Of a DNA stretch of 64,000 nt, positions 1 through 11,181 are shown piece after piece; the stretch's first letter is position 1; the number at the start of each line of letters is the position of its first letter. A program made the position numbers and the translations under genes. The DNA is taken from assembly GCA_008692225.1 (NCBI GenBank), contig VICG01000001.1:918501-982500 (forward strand), given 5' to 3'. A model generated the notes under the pieces. That model saw only the letters and a program-made list of their open reading frames with translations, was not told the origin of the DNA and made no database searches. Origin of the DNA: Monilinia fructicola (taxonomy: Eukaryota; Ascomycota; Leotiomycetes; Helotiales; Sclerotiniaceae).

Positions 1-1010
1 TGCAAAAATCCCAAGAAGTATTGTGAGCACAAAAAGAGGTTGGCGTCTCACGCGAATTGTCAAGCCCCCAACATACGAGGAGAGATGAAGCCAGAACACA
101 CCGAGAAAGAATGACCTAAAGGAGTCGAACATTTCAATGAAGAAATACCACCAAAGTCCAACATTTGGGGTCAGATCTGGAAGCAGAAGTTGAACACCGT
201 AGGTGGATGATAAAAATTCCCAAGACCCTGTGATAATATACGACATGTGCAGAAGTGAATATAAATACCCACTCACAGCTACAGCATTGGTGGCGATGAA
301 TAATGGTAAAGACTCTTGGCGCTTGCTAGGACGTTGACGATCATAGCATAGCAGAGCGAGAGGAGGAAAGAGAAGTATAGGATACATAGAGAGATACGCT
401 GCGAAAGCTATGGAGAACATCGAGCTATAAGAGGCACCACCCAGTGCTTTCGAAATAGCGTAAAGTATAGCACAAGTTGTGAATATGCTTGTAGGGCGTC
501 CAATGCAGGTTGCAATGGTGAACGGGTTGAAAAGAAAGGCAGCAGCAATGACAAAACTTGTCCACCGTTTGTCCTTTCTAGGGGAGGTAAAAAGCCTCGA
601 ATTTCCTGCTTCTCCGGACTCTGCTATATTTATCAAAGCATTCGCGCTCAAAAGGTCCACCAATATGTACAGCAGATATGTGAATACGGGGTATATCGAG
701 GAGCTTGGGAGGAGAGAGAAGAGAGGGAGGAACAATGGCGCCTGATGATAGACACCGCCATCGTATGGAGAAACGTTGTGGTTGTAAAGAAAGAGACCTT
801 CTTGCACTATAAGGAATTAGTCGCCGATCAATGCTGGCATACATGTGTGGAAGATATACATCTCTTAAAACTGGTTACTGGTGTAGATATCTCCACTCGA
901 GCCGTCAACAAATCTGGAAGGCCAGGAAACGACACAAAGAGTAACAATCGGACAGCAGCAGCTGCACCAAAAAGAGCTGCCTTCCTTCGATCGACACTCA
1001 TGATTGACAT
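1..1010 (-). CDS. gab1: GPI transamidase subunit PIG-U/Gab1 (5' part; runs off the left edge)
   Basis: PIG-U (yeast Gab1) is a multi-pass ER membrane subunit of the GPI transamidase that attaches GPI anchors to proteins. Exon 1 (1010-860) encodes a hydrophobic first segment and then VEISTPVTSFKR, a hallmark of the family. A 53-nt intron (859-807, GTATAT...TAG) interrupts the Arg/Leu junction. Exon 2 resumes with LQEGLFLYNHNVSPYDGG and HQAPLFLPLF, also family motifs, and stays open to base 1 with repeated hydrophobic stretches, as expected for membrane helices. Two starts are possible, ATG at 1010 or at 1001; the second gives MSVDRRKAALFG and resembles the usual N-terminus. The C-terminal part lies outside the window. 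It is head-to-head with the Nop7 gene. Confidence 0.93.
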
Positions 1011-1480
1011 GACATGAGATGAGATGCGATGATTTTGTTGGACTATTGAGCAAAAGAGTGAAGCTCAAATTGTGATATACCCCAGATCATCTCAGCTCAG
1101 CTCATCTCATCTCTCTCATATAGCTCACTCACTCACTCACTCACCCATTCAGTTCAACCTTTTACCTAGAACAAGCACGGGTAGAATTACTAATCCCCAA
1201 CCTTACCTAATAACAAGTAACGTGACCTTCGTTCCTACTCCGTCCTTGTCTCTACCAATCGATTTGTTGATATTCTGTGCCTTGGGGTCAAGATGGTCCG
1301 TGCAAGGCGGTGAGATACTCCATCCAATAAGTCAACTTTCCTGGATTGATTAGCGGCAAAGCTTTGAGAAATAAAAAAAAGTTCTTTGCTGGGAACTTTT
1401 TTATCAGGACCGATATCCCCCACGATACAGTCAATCTCCAATCTCCCACTCTCATTCGGATTTCGATCGTAACAGCAGCA
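1011..1480. promoter_or_regulatory. Divergent promoter region between PIG-U and Nop7 genes
   Basis: A 470-bp spacer separates the two divergent start codons. It holds CT-rich tracts typical of fungal core promoters (repeated ctcat/actc units at about 1090-1145, further C/T tracts at 1225-1260) and an A-run at 1372-1380. I see no unambiguous TATA box. Shared regulation of the two housekeeping genes is inference. Confidence 0.45.
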
Positions 1481-3649
1481 ATGGGAAGAATCAAGAAGAA
1501 GGGAACTGCTGGTCAAGCCAAGAACTTCATCACGAGAACTCAGGCAGTCAGGAAATTACAAATATCGTAAGTGGAATCATCAATTGTGTCATATGGCTTC
1601 AATGGCAGTCTTTTCTTCAACGCCCTCAGTCGCATTGGCGCTGTCTTTCTGCTCTTCTCCTGTATCAAAATACTGATCTTCGCATTATATAGGCTTCCAG
1701 ACTTCCGTAAGTTATGTATCTGGAAAGGAATATATCCTCGAGAACCCAGGAATAAAAAGAAGGCATCGAAATCCTCGACGCATTCCACCACCTTTTATTA
1801 CACAAAAGATATCCAATGGCTTCTGCACGAAAAGATTGTCGATGCTTTCCGCGAGCAAAAAGCCCTAGAGAAGAAGATCTCGAAAGCTTTAGGGCGAGGA
1901 GATGCACATGATGCTGCAAGACTTGAGCGTAACGCATCAAGACCGGAGAAGACTGGGAAGACTAAATATAATTTGGATCATATCATTCGAGAGAGATACC
2001 CTACATTCATCGATGCGCTACGAGATCTTGACGATTGTCTGTCTATGCTCTTCTTATTTGCAAATCTGCCGTCAACCTCCACTGTTCCTGCAAAGATGAT
2101 TGCAAGATGCGAGAAACTATGCTTGGAATTTGAACATTATTTAATTGTCTCAAACAGCTTGCGCAAGTCATTCTTGTCCATCAAAGGAATCTACTACCAG
2201 GCAACTATACAAGGACAGGATATTTTATGGCTCGTGCCCTATAGATTCAACCAGCGAGTTACTGGAGATGTAGACTTCCGAATTATGGGGACTTTTGTCG
2301 AGTTCTACCAAACTCTACTAGGTTTCGTCAATTTCCGTCTCTACACCTCTGTTGGACTGGTGTACCCACCAAAATTCGACAAGGCTAGAGACGATCAAGA
2401 TGCGGGTCTAGGAGCATTCTCATTGGAAGGGAATGGCGTTGGTGCTATTGAGCAACCAAAACAAATTACCAATGGCGATGCCTCAAAGCCTGATCCAAAA
2501 CTTCAAGCAGAGATTGACAAATTAATGCTTCAACTCAATGCGCCGGAGAAGGAGGCCGAGGAGACAGCGAAACCTGAAGCTGATGACGACGAGGAAGAGC
2601 AAGCAACAGAAACCATTGATAAATTTGAACCAGCCGCACCAGGTGGTGATATTCTTATGCAGCCTTCCTATTCCGCGACAGATCCATCGACTTTGTTTTC
2701 AAAGTTTACTTTCTTCTTGTCAAGAGAAACCCCTCGTCAACCCCTTGAGTTCATTCTTCGTGCATTTGGTTGCAAGCGAATTGGCTGGGACGCAGTCCTC
2801 GGAGAGGGGGCCTTCACCCATAATGAATCGGATCCGTCGATTACCCATCAAGTTGTTGATCGCCCACCCGTGCAAGTTCAACCCGAGGAAGATGAGGAAG
2901 TCAAGGAAGACAATCAAACAGCTCAGCGTTTGAGACCCGGAGCTCGAGTTCCTGGTCGGATATACATCCAACCTCAATGGATTTGGGATTGTATCAACGA
3001 TGAAGAGCTCAAAAGACCAGATTTGTATGCACCTGGTGCGCAGTTGCCTCCACATTTGAGTCCCTTTGTCAAGAAAGTACGTGGTCAGTACGATCCTTCG
3101 GCGCCTCTTGAAGACCAAGAAAGAGAGAACGAGGAACTTGAAATGGATAGTGGTAGTGAAGAGGAGGCAGATGTTTCCGATGATGAGGCGGCTGTTCAGA
3201 ACCAGGATCTGGTTACAGCTATGGATGTAGATGAGACTGCCGAGGGTATGGATGTTGCTGGATCAGATGATGAATCTGACGAGGCCCCTGAAAAGGCCGA
3301 TGAATCTTTCGGTGGGTTTTCGGAGGCTGAAGATAGTGAAGACGAAGGAGAAACAGCTGCTCTTCAACGCCAACGAGAACTTGAGGCTGAGTTGTCTGGT
3401 GTGGCCTTGCAAGAAAAGGAAGTTGACCCAAGGGTCAAAGCTAAGACAGACGCCAAAAAGAAGGCTGCTAAGAAGGCGAAAGAAGAAGACGAGGAATTAG
3501 AGAGATCCAAGATGATGATGAGCAGGAAGAAGAGGAAGATTTTGGAGAAGATGGTCTATAGTAATAAGAAGAAGGATGCCGAGGCAGAGGCATTAAGAGC
3601 TAAGAGGAGAAAGCTTGAGAAGTCCGGTAAAGCTGCTCCAAGAGAATAA
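1481..3649 (+). CDS. nop7: Pescadillo homologue Nop7 (60S ribosome biogenesis)
   Basis: Nop7/pescadillo is a nucleolar factor of the Nop7-Erb1-Ytm1 (PeBoW) complex needed for 27S pre-rRNA processing and 60S assembly. Exon 1 (1481-1566) encodes [20 protein letters not shown], the conserved family N-terminus. A 126-nt intron (1567-1692, GTAAGT...TATAG) is removed and exon 2 (1693-3649) reads on as [19 protein letters not shown]. The product is about 680 aa: an N-terminal pescadillo domain (about residues 5-270), an acidic linker, a BRCT domain (about 335-455, including the [10 protein letters not shown] tryptophan motif), and a long acidic then lysine-rich tail with a C-terminal coiled-coil character ([11 protein letters not shown]). 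Length and domain order are normal. The intron itself is open in frame with exon 2, so naive gene finding would miss exon 1. Confidence 0.96.
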
Positions 3650-4180
3650 GAAAATAATGGTGGTGCATGTAGTTGAGAAAAGTATGGCGTTCATGGCTTG
3701 GAGAAGGAGTTTCAACCTGCATTTGGGGGGTTTATTACTGTGGTTATACCTGTGAAGATTATATTAGCCAAATCGTTTTCATTGCCATGTATGTTGCAAA
3801 CGTGATTTTCGTGACTTTCTGTGACCACCATTTGATTCTATAAGACCTATTATCATTTTATGCCATTGTAATGCATATCTCCTTGTTGATGCCGTAAATA
3901 CAAATACATATACCTGGACTCAAAAAATGACTATTTGGGCATGGTCGGGCTTCCGAAACACTGAAATCAATTCGGATCAGAACTACCGAATGGCCTGTGG
4001 ATCAACCAACATCCCTCCGGTACATGAACGCTTAACCTGGTGATTTCACAGGTACCACATTCAAAACCACAGCTATTGGACAACCCTTTCTGTGCTGTTA
4101 CCTACCTTCCAACATGAGATAGCACTCATTCTCACGACTTGGATGCTACTGCATACAGATCGCTCGACCGAGTGAAAACC
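3650..4180. other. Intergenic spacer, Nop7 3' flank and next promoter
   Basis: No coding signal. The first 200 bases are T-rich, consistent with a Nop7 3' UTR; an A-run at 3921-3927 and a C/T-rich stretch before 4181 are the only notable features. Confidence 0.5.
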
Positions 4181-7100
4181 ATGACATCTCATTCTCCCCT
4201 TGACGCCACGACAAGAAACAGTTCCAGCACCTCCCCGATCGAACGCAGAACAACTTCAAGCACATACTCGAGTTCAAACCAACGATATAGTCATGACAGT
4301 AGCGAGGCAGGCGAATCTAGTACGGCAGCTAGTAATCGGAATAGCTTTGCGACAAGTACCTTGAACGAAGACGAAGGTGAACAACAGGGGGGATTGGATG
4401 GAAACATAGAGGACAGGACTAGGAAAGATGGCAGAAGTAACCATAGGGTTCACAACAAGAGTCGAAGCGGCGGGGGTTTCCTATTGTCAAATTCCTTATT
4501 TCATCGCAGCTCGGAACCCTCACCTACGGCCGCGACAGAACACCAACCTCGCAGTCGGGGGTTACTTCACGACTTAAAAAGCAAATCATCAGACAAGAAA
4601 CAGAACAAGAGGCAGTCCCGCAGTAATACTGGAGTAGGAAGCCCCCTGGCTTCTAACGTTACCAGCGCTCCCACGACTCAGCGAATAGAGGAGGAAGACG
4701 CAATTGATGAAAATGTGACACCGGGCAGCGGGCATGGACAAGACACAAATGCATCTGAGAAACTTGCTGCGAGTGGGCTTGATGTAGATTCAGCCCAGAT
4801 TGTCAATTTGGCTTTGAATCTTAGTGAAAGCAGAAGAATTGCATCCAGGCGTAACATCTCTACACCAGTGGCTTCAAATGCTGTAGGTTTCAGAGACGAG
4901 ATGGCGGCAGGAGGCAATCTACGTCACCATTTACAACAGCAGAGAAGAGTATCTAGGAATGTTTCGCCGAAGCCTGACCGAGGGGATAGAGCGCTCATAG
5001 GTTCTCCACGCCTCTCATCTGGACTGAAAATCAGCCCTTTACCAATAGCTTTTGATGCAATCGAAACAACATATCACTACCACTTTTCTGCGTCTACCTT
5101 GGCGAGAGCAGAAAAGGCAAAGAAGGCAATTGAGCTCATGGCCCAGTACCGTCGACTATTACAATACGTTCCTCCTCTGAAACCCGGAGACATGGAGAAA
5201 GGCCAACATACCAGTCCTGGTGGTCCTATTTTCTCATCTCCTTCATCAGGTGCAGGCTCGACTTCCGAACAAGCTCATCGTGTGTTTGGGAGGCATTATA
5301 ATCCTCTACAGTATATAAGGAATAGAAAAGTGCGTGCTCGAGCTCGTATCTCTATTGACGGAGAGGCACAGGAATTCGGAAATGTCCACAAGGTATCATG
5401 GTGGGTTGATGAGGTCTCAAAGGCTGCACTAAGTGACAATTTTATCAATGGAAATCATGTAGCACTACCGCCTTTCTCGAAAAATATCGAAGAAGAATCT
5501 TCCCCGCACACATCACCTCAACCTGCTGGAAGTAAAACCCAAACAGCTCCTAAGTTGGCGAGACCGAGAATCGACTGGGCTACCGACCCTGCTGATATGC
5601 TTGCAGATATTTTCTGGATGGAACAGGGTGATAATAAGATGCTGATCGAAGATCGAAATGGGAGACCAATATTTCCCCAGAATGTCGAGCCCAGGCAATC
5701 TATTTCACGCAGACCCGAAGATTTCGATACCCTTAAATCACCAGAGATATCTCATCGTAAAAAGGCAAACTCGGCTGTAGAACTCCGTATCGATACTAAA
5801 CTTCCAGATTTCAGATCTTCCAAGGCTGATTCGGACAAGCCTCTGGAAAGTACAGCTTTCAAAGTTCGACACAAACTGCACGACGCTGCTCATACACAGC
5901 ATGGTAGCGGTAGTGCAAGTCGCGAACGATCTCGCTTCTTACGATCTAGGAGCAGGTCTAGTTCTGATTCCTCTGACAGCGAGCATATGAAAAGGTTTTC
6001 AAGACGAAGACGTAGTGGGACGAATGAAAGTCAAGACGATCATGGTAAAGATATTCTCGAGAAGCAGATGCTGGAAATGCTTGCGAAGGAATCAGGAGAT
6101 TCTAATTGGATGACACCGAACAAGCTTGATAAACGGGATTTCAATACTACTACTGAAACGCCAACGCTCCCAGTCCTCAATAGCGGGGAAAAATCAGATT
6201 CAAGCATAAGTTTGCACCAACGGAGGATCGACTCGAAGGCTATCAATAAAGATTCGCCTACCAAGAAAAAACATCCTTTCATATCTACCACATCAGGACG
6301 ACCAAGCCTCGAAGTACCGGGGATCAGTCCTCGAAATTCTTTAGATGGCCTTGACACTACTGCACCCAATTCTCCACAGGCTCGGGCCTCTAAATTGTCT
6401 ACCTTCGTTCCCAGCATTGGACTGGACCTCTCTTCACCTCGTAGTCGCCGATCATCACCAAATAGAAAGCGGGCATTATCACGGGTGAGATCCAAGATCA
6501 ACCCGTTTCGCGAGCACAGTAGAGACCGTAGCGTTGAATATGAACCAGAAAAGTCTCGTATATCGATTGATTCCATTGGTTCTATCAATTCAAGAATCGA
6601 CCACAAAGAGCAGTTTACTGATACTACAAATGACCGCAACCGATCTATGAGCCCTGCGAAGAAGTTTATCACAAGAGACACAGATGAGAGCGCAAAGTCC
6701 CTCAAGAAAAAGACTAGTATACGGAGAGGCAAAGGCGATGAACCATCTGGCATCCGAGGACTATTTAAGGGCTCCCGTGGGCCAGTGGCTAGAGTTAGTG
6801 AGTTCCTTTGGAAAAAGGACTGGAACAACTCTGCAGCTTCGACAGATGAATCTGACATGGAAGATTATCGCACACCAGTTCGCGATACCGAAAAACTTGT
6901 TCTTCTTGATAAACAAGACTCGAGACCAGTGGATGTGGACATACCTCATGACAAATCTATACCAACTTATATCAATGATATGCCTACATTCAAATCGCCT
7001 TTGGAAAACCGCGGAAGGTCCACACAAAGCCGCAGAGCAGAGGCAGTCATTGAAGCTGAACCTTCAGAGATTGGGAATTCGTCAAGATTAAAACTTGAAC

Positions 7101-8002
7101 CCCCTCCAAGAATTGAGATTGATGGAGTTTCACCAGCATCATCTCCAGAAGGCAGAAATCGACGCAATTCTGACGTATCCGATATTTCTAATCGTAAAGG
7201 GAGCTATGCTCGAGATGTTCGTAGCACAGATGCTCGTCTTAATGCATTACTAGAAAATCCCGGGCGCAAAGTTGACACAATTTTTGTCACGGGCTTATCA
7301 CATATCAAAGCAAATGAAGATAGACGCCCATCTCTCAATGTAACCCGCCGATGGAGTCAATCAGAAAGTGGATTATCTTCCCATCGCGGGCCTATGACGA
7401 GGCGCGACATTGCCTACGTTAAGTCTCGTCTTTATAGTTCTGGTATAAAGTCCATGTACCTTACACGTCAAGCGACGGAACCAGTGGACTTCCGCGCTGC
7501 CCAAGACAAATGCTATCAAGGTATTCTTTCCCTTACCGATAAGCCTCTCCCCCTAGTCTCGAGATCACAGCAACATATACTGGCAGCAAATATAATTCAG
7601 GACGATATTCAACTTTCATCACAATTATGGCAACAATCTCAAGCAAACTTCTCTATGAATACTATACAAAACCTCTTGACCGATATGGGAGCTCTACATA
7701 GTCGTTTAGTAGATAACTTGACCCCAATGGTGAGGAAAGCTGCGGATGACGCTGATGAGGTCTCGAAAGATCTGGTCACGAGTCAGATATTGGAAGTTAA
7801 CAAGTTGACTGCTAGTATGGATAAGATGATCAGGAGAAGGAGAAGAAGACTGAGATGGGTCAGGAGAGGGGGGTGGGTTATGGTAGAATGGGCGCTGGTG
7901 GGCGTAATGTGGTATGTTTGGTTTATGGTCGTTCTGTGCAGAGTGGTTATGGGTATTGGAAGAGGGACTTTGGGGGCTGTGAAGTGGTTATTTTGGCTGT
8001 GA
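4181..8002 (+). CDS. Large disordered protein with C-terminal hydrophobic anchor, function unknown
   Basis: An uninterrupted frame of 1,273 codons from the first in-frame ATG (4181; the frame is open slightly upstream but without ATG). The N-terminal 300 residues are Ser/Thr/Arg-rich and probably disordered. Two folded-looking islands follow: an alpha-helical segment with YHYHFSASTLARAEKAKKAI (about residues 300-340) and FGRHYNPLQYIRNRKVRARA plus WWVDEVSKAAL (about 370-420). A long Ser/Arg-rich linker with many S-P and RSRSRS motifs leads to a second structured region (about 1060-1220), then RRRRRR, and the last 45 residues are very hydrophobic (WVMVEWALVGVMWYVWFMVV...). Basic residues just before a C-terminal hydrophobic span suggest a membrane-anchored protein with most of its mass in the cytosol. 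I recall similar unnamed proteins in other ascomycetes but no function. No intron is needed. Confidence 0.85.
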   Translation: MTSHSPLDATTRNSSSTSPIERRTTSSTYSSSNQRYSHDSSEAGESSTAASNRNSFATSTLNEDEGEQQGGLDGNIEDRTRKDGRSNHRVHNKSRSGGGFLLSNSLFHRSSEPSPTAATEHQPRSRGLLHDLKSKSSDKKQNKRQSRSNTGVGSPLASNVTSAPTTQRIEEEDAIDENVTPGSGHGQDTNASEKLAASGLDVDSAQIVNLALNLSESRRIASRRNISTPVASNAVGFRDEMAAGGNLRHHLQQQRRVSRNVSPKPDRGDRALIGSPRLSSGLKISPLPIAFDAIETTYHYHFSASTLARAEKAKKAIELMAQYRRLLQYVPPLKPGDMEKGQHTSPGGPIFSSPSSGAGSTSEQAHRVFGRHYNPLQYIRNRKVRARARISIDGEAQEFGNVHKVSWWVDEVSKAALSDNFINGNHVALPPFSKNIEEESSPHTSPQPAGSKTQTAPKLARPRIDWATDPADMLADIFWMEQGDNKMLIEDRNGRPIFPQNVEPRQSISRRPEDFDTLKSPEISHRKKANSAVELRIDTKLPDFRSSKADSDKPLESTAFKVRHKLHDAAHTQHGSGSASRERSRFLRSRSRSSSDSSDSEHMKRFSRRRRSGTNESQDDHGKDILEKQMLEMLAKESGDSNWMTPNKLDKRDFNTTTETPTLPVLNSGEKSDSSISLHQRRIDSKAINKDSPTKKKHPFISTTSGRPSLEVPGISPRNSLDGLDTTAPNSPQARASKLSTFVPSIGLDLSSPRSRRSSPNRKRALSRVRSKINPFREHSRDRSVEYEPEKSRISIDSIGSINSRIDHKEQFTDTTNDRNRSMSPAKKFITRDTDESAKSLKKKTSIRRGKGDEPSGIRGLFKGSRGPVARVSEFLWKKDWNNSAASTDESDMEDYRTPVRDTEKLVLLDKQDSRPVDVDIPHDKSIPTYINDMPTFKSPLENRGRSTQSRRAEAVIEAEPSEIGNSSRLKLEPPPRIEIDGVSPASSPEGRNRRNSDVSDISNRKGSYARDVRSTDARLNALLENPGRKVDTIFVTGLSHIKANEDRRPSLNVTRRWSQSESGLSSHRGPMTRRDIAYVKSRLYSSGIKSMYLTRQATEPVDFRAAQDKCYQGILSLTDKPLPLVSRSQQHILAANIIQDDIQLSSQLWQQSQANFSMNTIQNLLTDMGALHSRLVDNLTPMVRKAADDADEVSKDLVTSQILEVNKLTASMDKMIRRRRRRLRWVRRGGWVMVEWALVGVMWYVWFMVVLCRVVMGIGRGTLGAVKWLFWL

Positions 8003-8908
8003 GGATTCGGAGTGTGCTACAATCCGATTCGTTGCAAGAAAGTAGAAAGTAATGAGTCTGCGACGAAGAGAATTTCATATCTTAATAACAGGGGGCGCGG
8101 AAAACATAATATATTGTATGATATGGTCCAATTCACAACATTGGGTCGGAAAGTAAAAGGGAGCAACGGGCATTACTAGGACGGGGAGGAGGTCAAATGG
8201 AATGGATGGATGGACTGGGGATAAAAGGATTTTCTTTGTCGGCAGGATTGGAAAGAAACATTTTAATATAACAATGATACCCGATAATCTAGCTTAATAC
8301 AATACATTTCAATACGCGAGGTGTAGTGCACCTAGACCTCAATAGTATATTTTAGTTTCGAAATGAAGCGCTCATGTGAACATGCTGTTATAGTATAACT
8401 GACACAACACCTGTTTGATGCAACTGCTTGACTTATGCATTCCTGTCTTGTAGTAAATCATGTCAGTTGGAGGAGGCTTTTGTGTGGAGTTTGTATACAC
8501 CAGAATGTTTCTCTGAAGAGTGGAGGATCTTGTTTTGGTTGCGCCATTATTGCGGGTATTATCAACAAGGCCTTTCTTTGCCTGATGACTAGCAAGTCGC
8601 GATATCATCTTTGCCTGGAAGTAGCTTTGAACGATTTGCCGGGGATATGTCGCTTCTAATTCATTTGAACAACTACATTATTATATTTTATCTTTTACCT
8701 GGGTAATTGAACAGAGTTCTCGGCTATCATATCACTTGATTCACTCAATCACAATAGACTATTCACTATGTATTTCTAAAAACCCAAAATTTGCATTAAT
8801 TATTGTAGCAGATACAAGAGATGCTTTCCCGTGACTAAGCAGATCGCCTATCCATCGAGTTCCAGCACTTCCAAATATACAGAGATAAAAAAACAAAAGG
8901 ATCCTCAC
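8003..8908. other. Intergenic, convergent 3' flanks
   Basis: About 900 bases between two convergent genes. AT-rich, with no frame of coding character on either strand. The short open frames at 8372-8659 overlap on both strands and look like chance. Confidence 0.5.
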
Positions 8909-9595
8909 TCACCTCTCTGAGTCTTCCATCATCAACTTACCACCCTTCTTCAAAGCTCTTTCTCCACAGTCCCAGGCATTCATCTTCGCAGCCCATTCCT
9001 GCATCATCGGCTTCAATCTGAACATTTTATTTTCCAACTCAATTTCCTCTTCTGCCGTCATCTCCCTCTCCGTCCCCTCCTTTCCAGTGCCTCTAGGCCC
9101 CACTCCCCAGATATCCGCACAAGGCGGGCAAGGGAAAGGACTATGGAGGGGTTGGATGAGGAGCTGGGGACAGGAGACTCGGGCTGAGAATGAGAATGTG
9201 TAGGCAGGATCGTCCGGGGTTTCTCGCCGTCCGGTGATGGATCCGGCGAGGGAGCGAAGGCTGTTGTTCCTGAAGACTGACGATGCTTTTAAGGAGACAG
9301 CGCGACTCAATCGAGTGAAAGTCCCGTCTTCTGATCTCTTCGATTGAGCGGTCCCCGGTCGAGATTGGACTCTTTCGGTTGAGACCTCCACAATCGATGA
9401 GGCAATGCTGGTGAGTGTTGAGCTGCGAGATCTTCCTGAGCGGGTGCTGGGTCGGGACAGGTTTTGCTTTGATATGCAGACGGGCGAGTGATGCTTGAAG
9501 TCTGTGATGATATGGCCACAGAAACTGTGCAAGGTTTCTGTTGCGTGGCAGATTACCTCCCCTGAGGTGGAAGTGATCTCTTCGTTTGATATCAT
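8909..9595 (-). CDS. Hypothetical protein with Cys/His motifs, 228 aa
   Basis: A single-exon frame from ATG at 9595. The N-terminal 60 residues contain a cluster of Cys and His (CHATETLHSFCGH, then HHSPVC). A Ser/Arg-rich, probably disordered middle follows (SRPSTRSGRSRSSTLTS, about residues 48-120). The C-terminal third has a second Cys cluster (CPQL, CPPCADIWG) and ends in a charged helical segment (EEEIELENKMFRLKPMMQEW). The spaced C-x-C/CGH pattern resembles small zinc-binding proteins common in fungi, but metal binding is inference and I do not recognise the family. GC content and codon use look like those of neighbouring real genes. Confidence 0.55.
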   Translation of the reverse strand: MISNEEITSTSGEVICHATETLHSFCGHIITDFKHHSPVCISKQNLSRPSTRSGRSRSSTLTSIASSIVEVSTERVQSRPGTAQSKRSEDGTFTRLSRAVSLKASSVFRNNSLRSLAGSITGRRETPDDPAYTFSFSARVSCPQLLIQPLHSPFPCPPCADIWGVGPRGTGKEGTEREMTAEEEIELENKMFRLKPMMQEWAAKMNAWDCGERALKKGGKLMMEDSER

Positions 9596-10913
9596 AGCTT
9601 GGGTTACTCGGGTTGGTGTCTGGTGGATCGCTAACTGTCTGTTGTCTTGGTTTCTAGTTTCTGTTGTTTCTAGTATCTCTCTGGTACATGGGGATGAAAC
9701 AGGTGAGGCAGATATAGGGGCTATTTATCAACTTAAAGAGTGGAACTGTTTTGAAAAATGGGGTTTGGAACAATAGCATTGTTTGTGGACTTGAGAACAA
9801 CCCAAGGACACTGTTGTCTTTGAAGGGAACAAAGGAAAGGAACAAAGGAAACAGAAGCTTTATTTTGTATTAGCTTGGTTCGTATTGGCTTTGTTCTCAC
9901 AAATAATTTCATCCCCTTGAGCTCGATGTATGGGAACTAGTAGCCCTTTCTTGATACTCGTCTGATGGCCCTTCTCAAATATCGACGTAGGGAGTCAACG
10001 TAGCGTAGCATGAGTATATATGGATATCGAATGCGTTGAACTTGAAAACTGAATGCCACTCATTCACCGAAAATAAATTAAAATTAGACTGAGATGAATC
10101 TTGAAATCTCAGTATTATTTACAACCGAGTTTACTTCTCATACTTGTGTATCACGATCGACTGTTTGGGATATAAAGACAATACACTATTTGTGGTCGGC
10201 CACATAGTGGACCAGTCTCAACGCGCTCTTATTGCTTTTATCATTTTTATTGTAGATTGTTTCTGTTATTTTTATTGTTACTTATCGTTCAAGAAACAAA
10301 AAAGACTAATGCAAAAATTCTAATACTATATTCGGTAAATTACTTGTATAGCATGAAATTTTTAGCGATCTTGCCCTCTGGATTTCATGATTGTCTTCTC
10401 AGAATCTACAATAAAATTCGCCCCGTTGACCATCATAACCATTATCACTTTTCATGTTATGATTTCAAGCCTCTCCGGCTTCCTCTCCTCTTTTGTCATG
10501 TAGATATTCTATGATAGAATCTGAGTGGCATCGAAGTAGGCGGAATGACTTCAAATTTCCGTTGCACAAAAGTGATTTCATTGTACGATTTTATACATTA
10601 ATTTTCTAAAGTTAACAAAGAAGGTGCATCTGCATCGTGACTGAACAAGGAGAAGTGGGGATAGAAGCAAATAAGCGACTTGATAAAAGGGGAATAACCT
10701 AGCTGAATATAGTTAACATTTACGTATAATTAACATTAATTTTAATGCCATAAAATCAAGATCTTGAAAGTGATAAAATCAACAGAAAAAACTTGGAACT
10801 GATTTACCACATAACTAAATTCTTACAATAACACGAAAACTAGGCTGAAATACATTTTTACACTTACTATTCACATGTCTATTACACACATTTTGTTTTA
10901 TAAAAAATTGTTT
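9596..10913. other. AT-rich intergenic region
   Basis: No supported gene. From about 10,060 the sequence becomes AT-rich with many stops in all frames. The open frame at 10257-10514 has no coding character. Confidence 0.45.
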
Positions 10914-11095
10914 TATTACCGCTCCCGAGAAGGAACTTTTTTTTTATTTTTTTTTTTGGACTTTCTACTGATTGTAAAAATTGAAACGATTCAAGGAAAA
11001 AGAATTACCGCTCCCGAGAGGTAACTTTTTCATTCCTTTTTTTTGGGCTTTCTACTACTGATTGTAAAAATTGACACGATTTGAGGAAAAAGAAT
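10914..11095 (+). repeat. Two-copy tandem duplication, unit about 90 bp
   Basis: Copies at about 10914-11003 and 11004-11095. Each starts with taccgctcccgaga, runs through a T-tract, then ctttctact...gattgtaaaaattga and ends in aggaaaaagaat. The copies differ by several substitutions and T-tract length, so the duplication is not very recent. It lies just downstream of the 3' end of the next minus-strand gene. Confidence 0.8.
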
Positions 11096-11181
11096 CTAGG
11101 AAATAGCTTTAGATCTAAATTCGCACTCAAAGAAGCAAATAAAGAAATACTCTAGACTGACTTACCAAGTGTGTACTCTCT

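Noticed and set aside
6040..6858. 272-codon minus-strand frame
   Set aside because: It is the antisense shadow of the long Ser/Arg-rich plus-strand gene.
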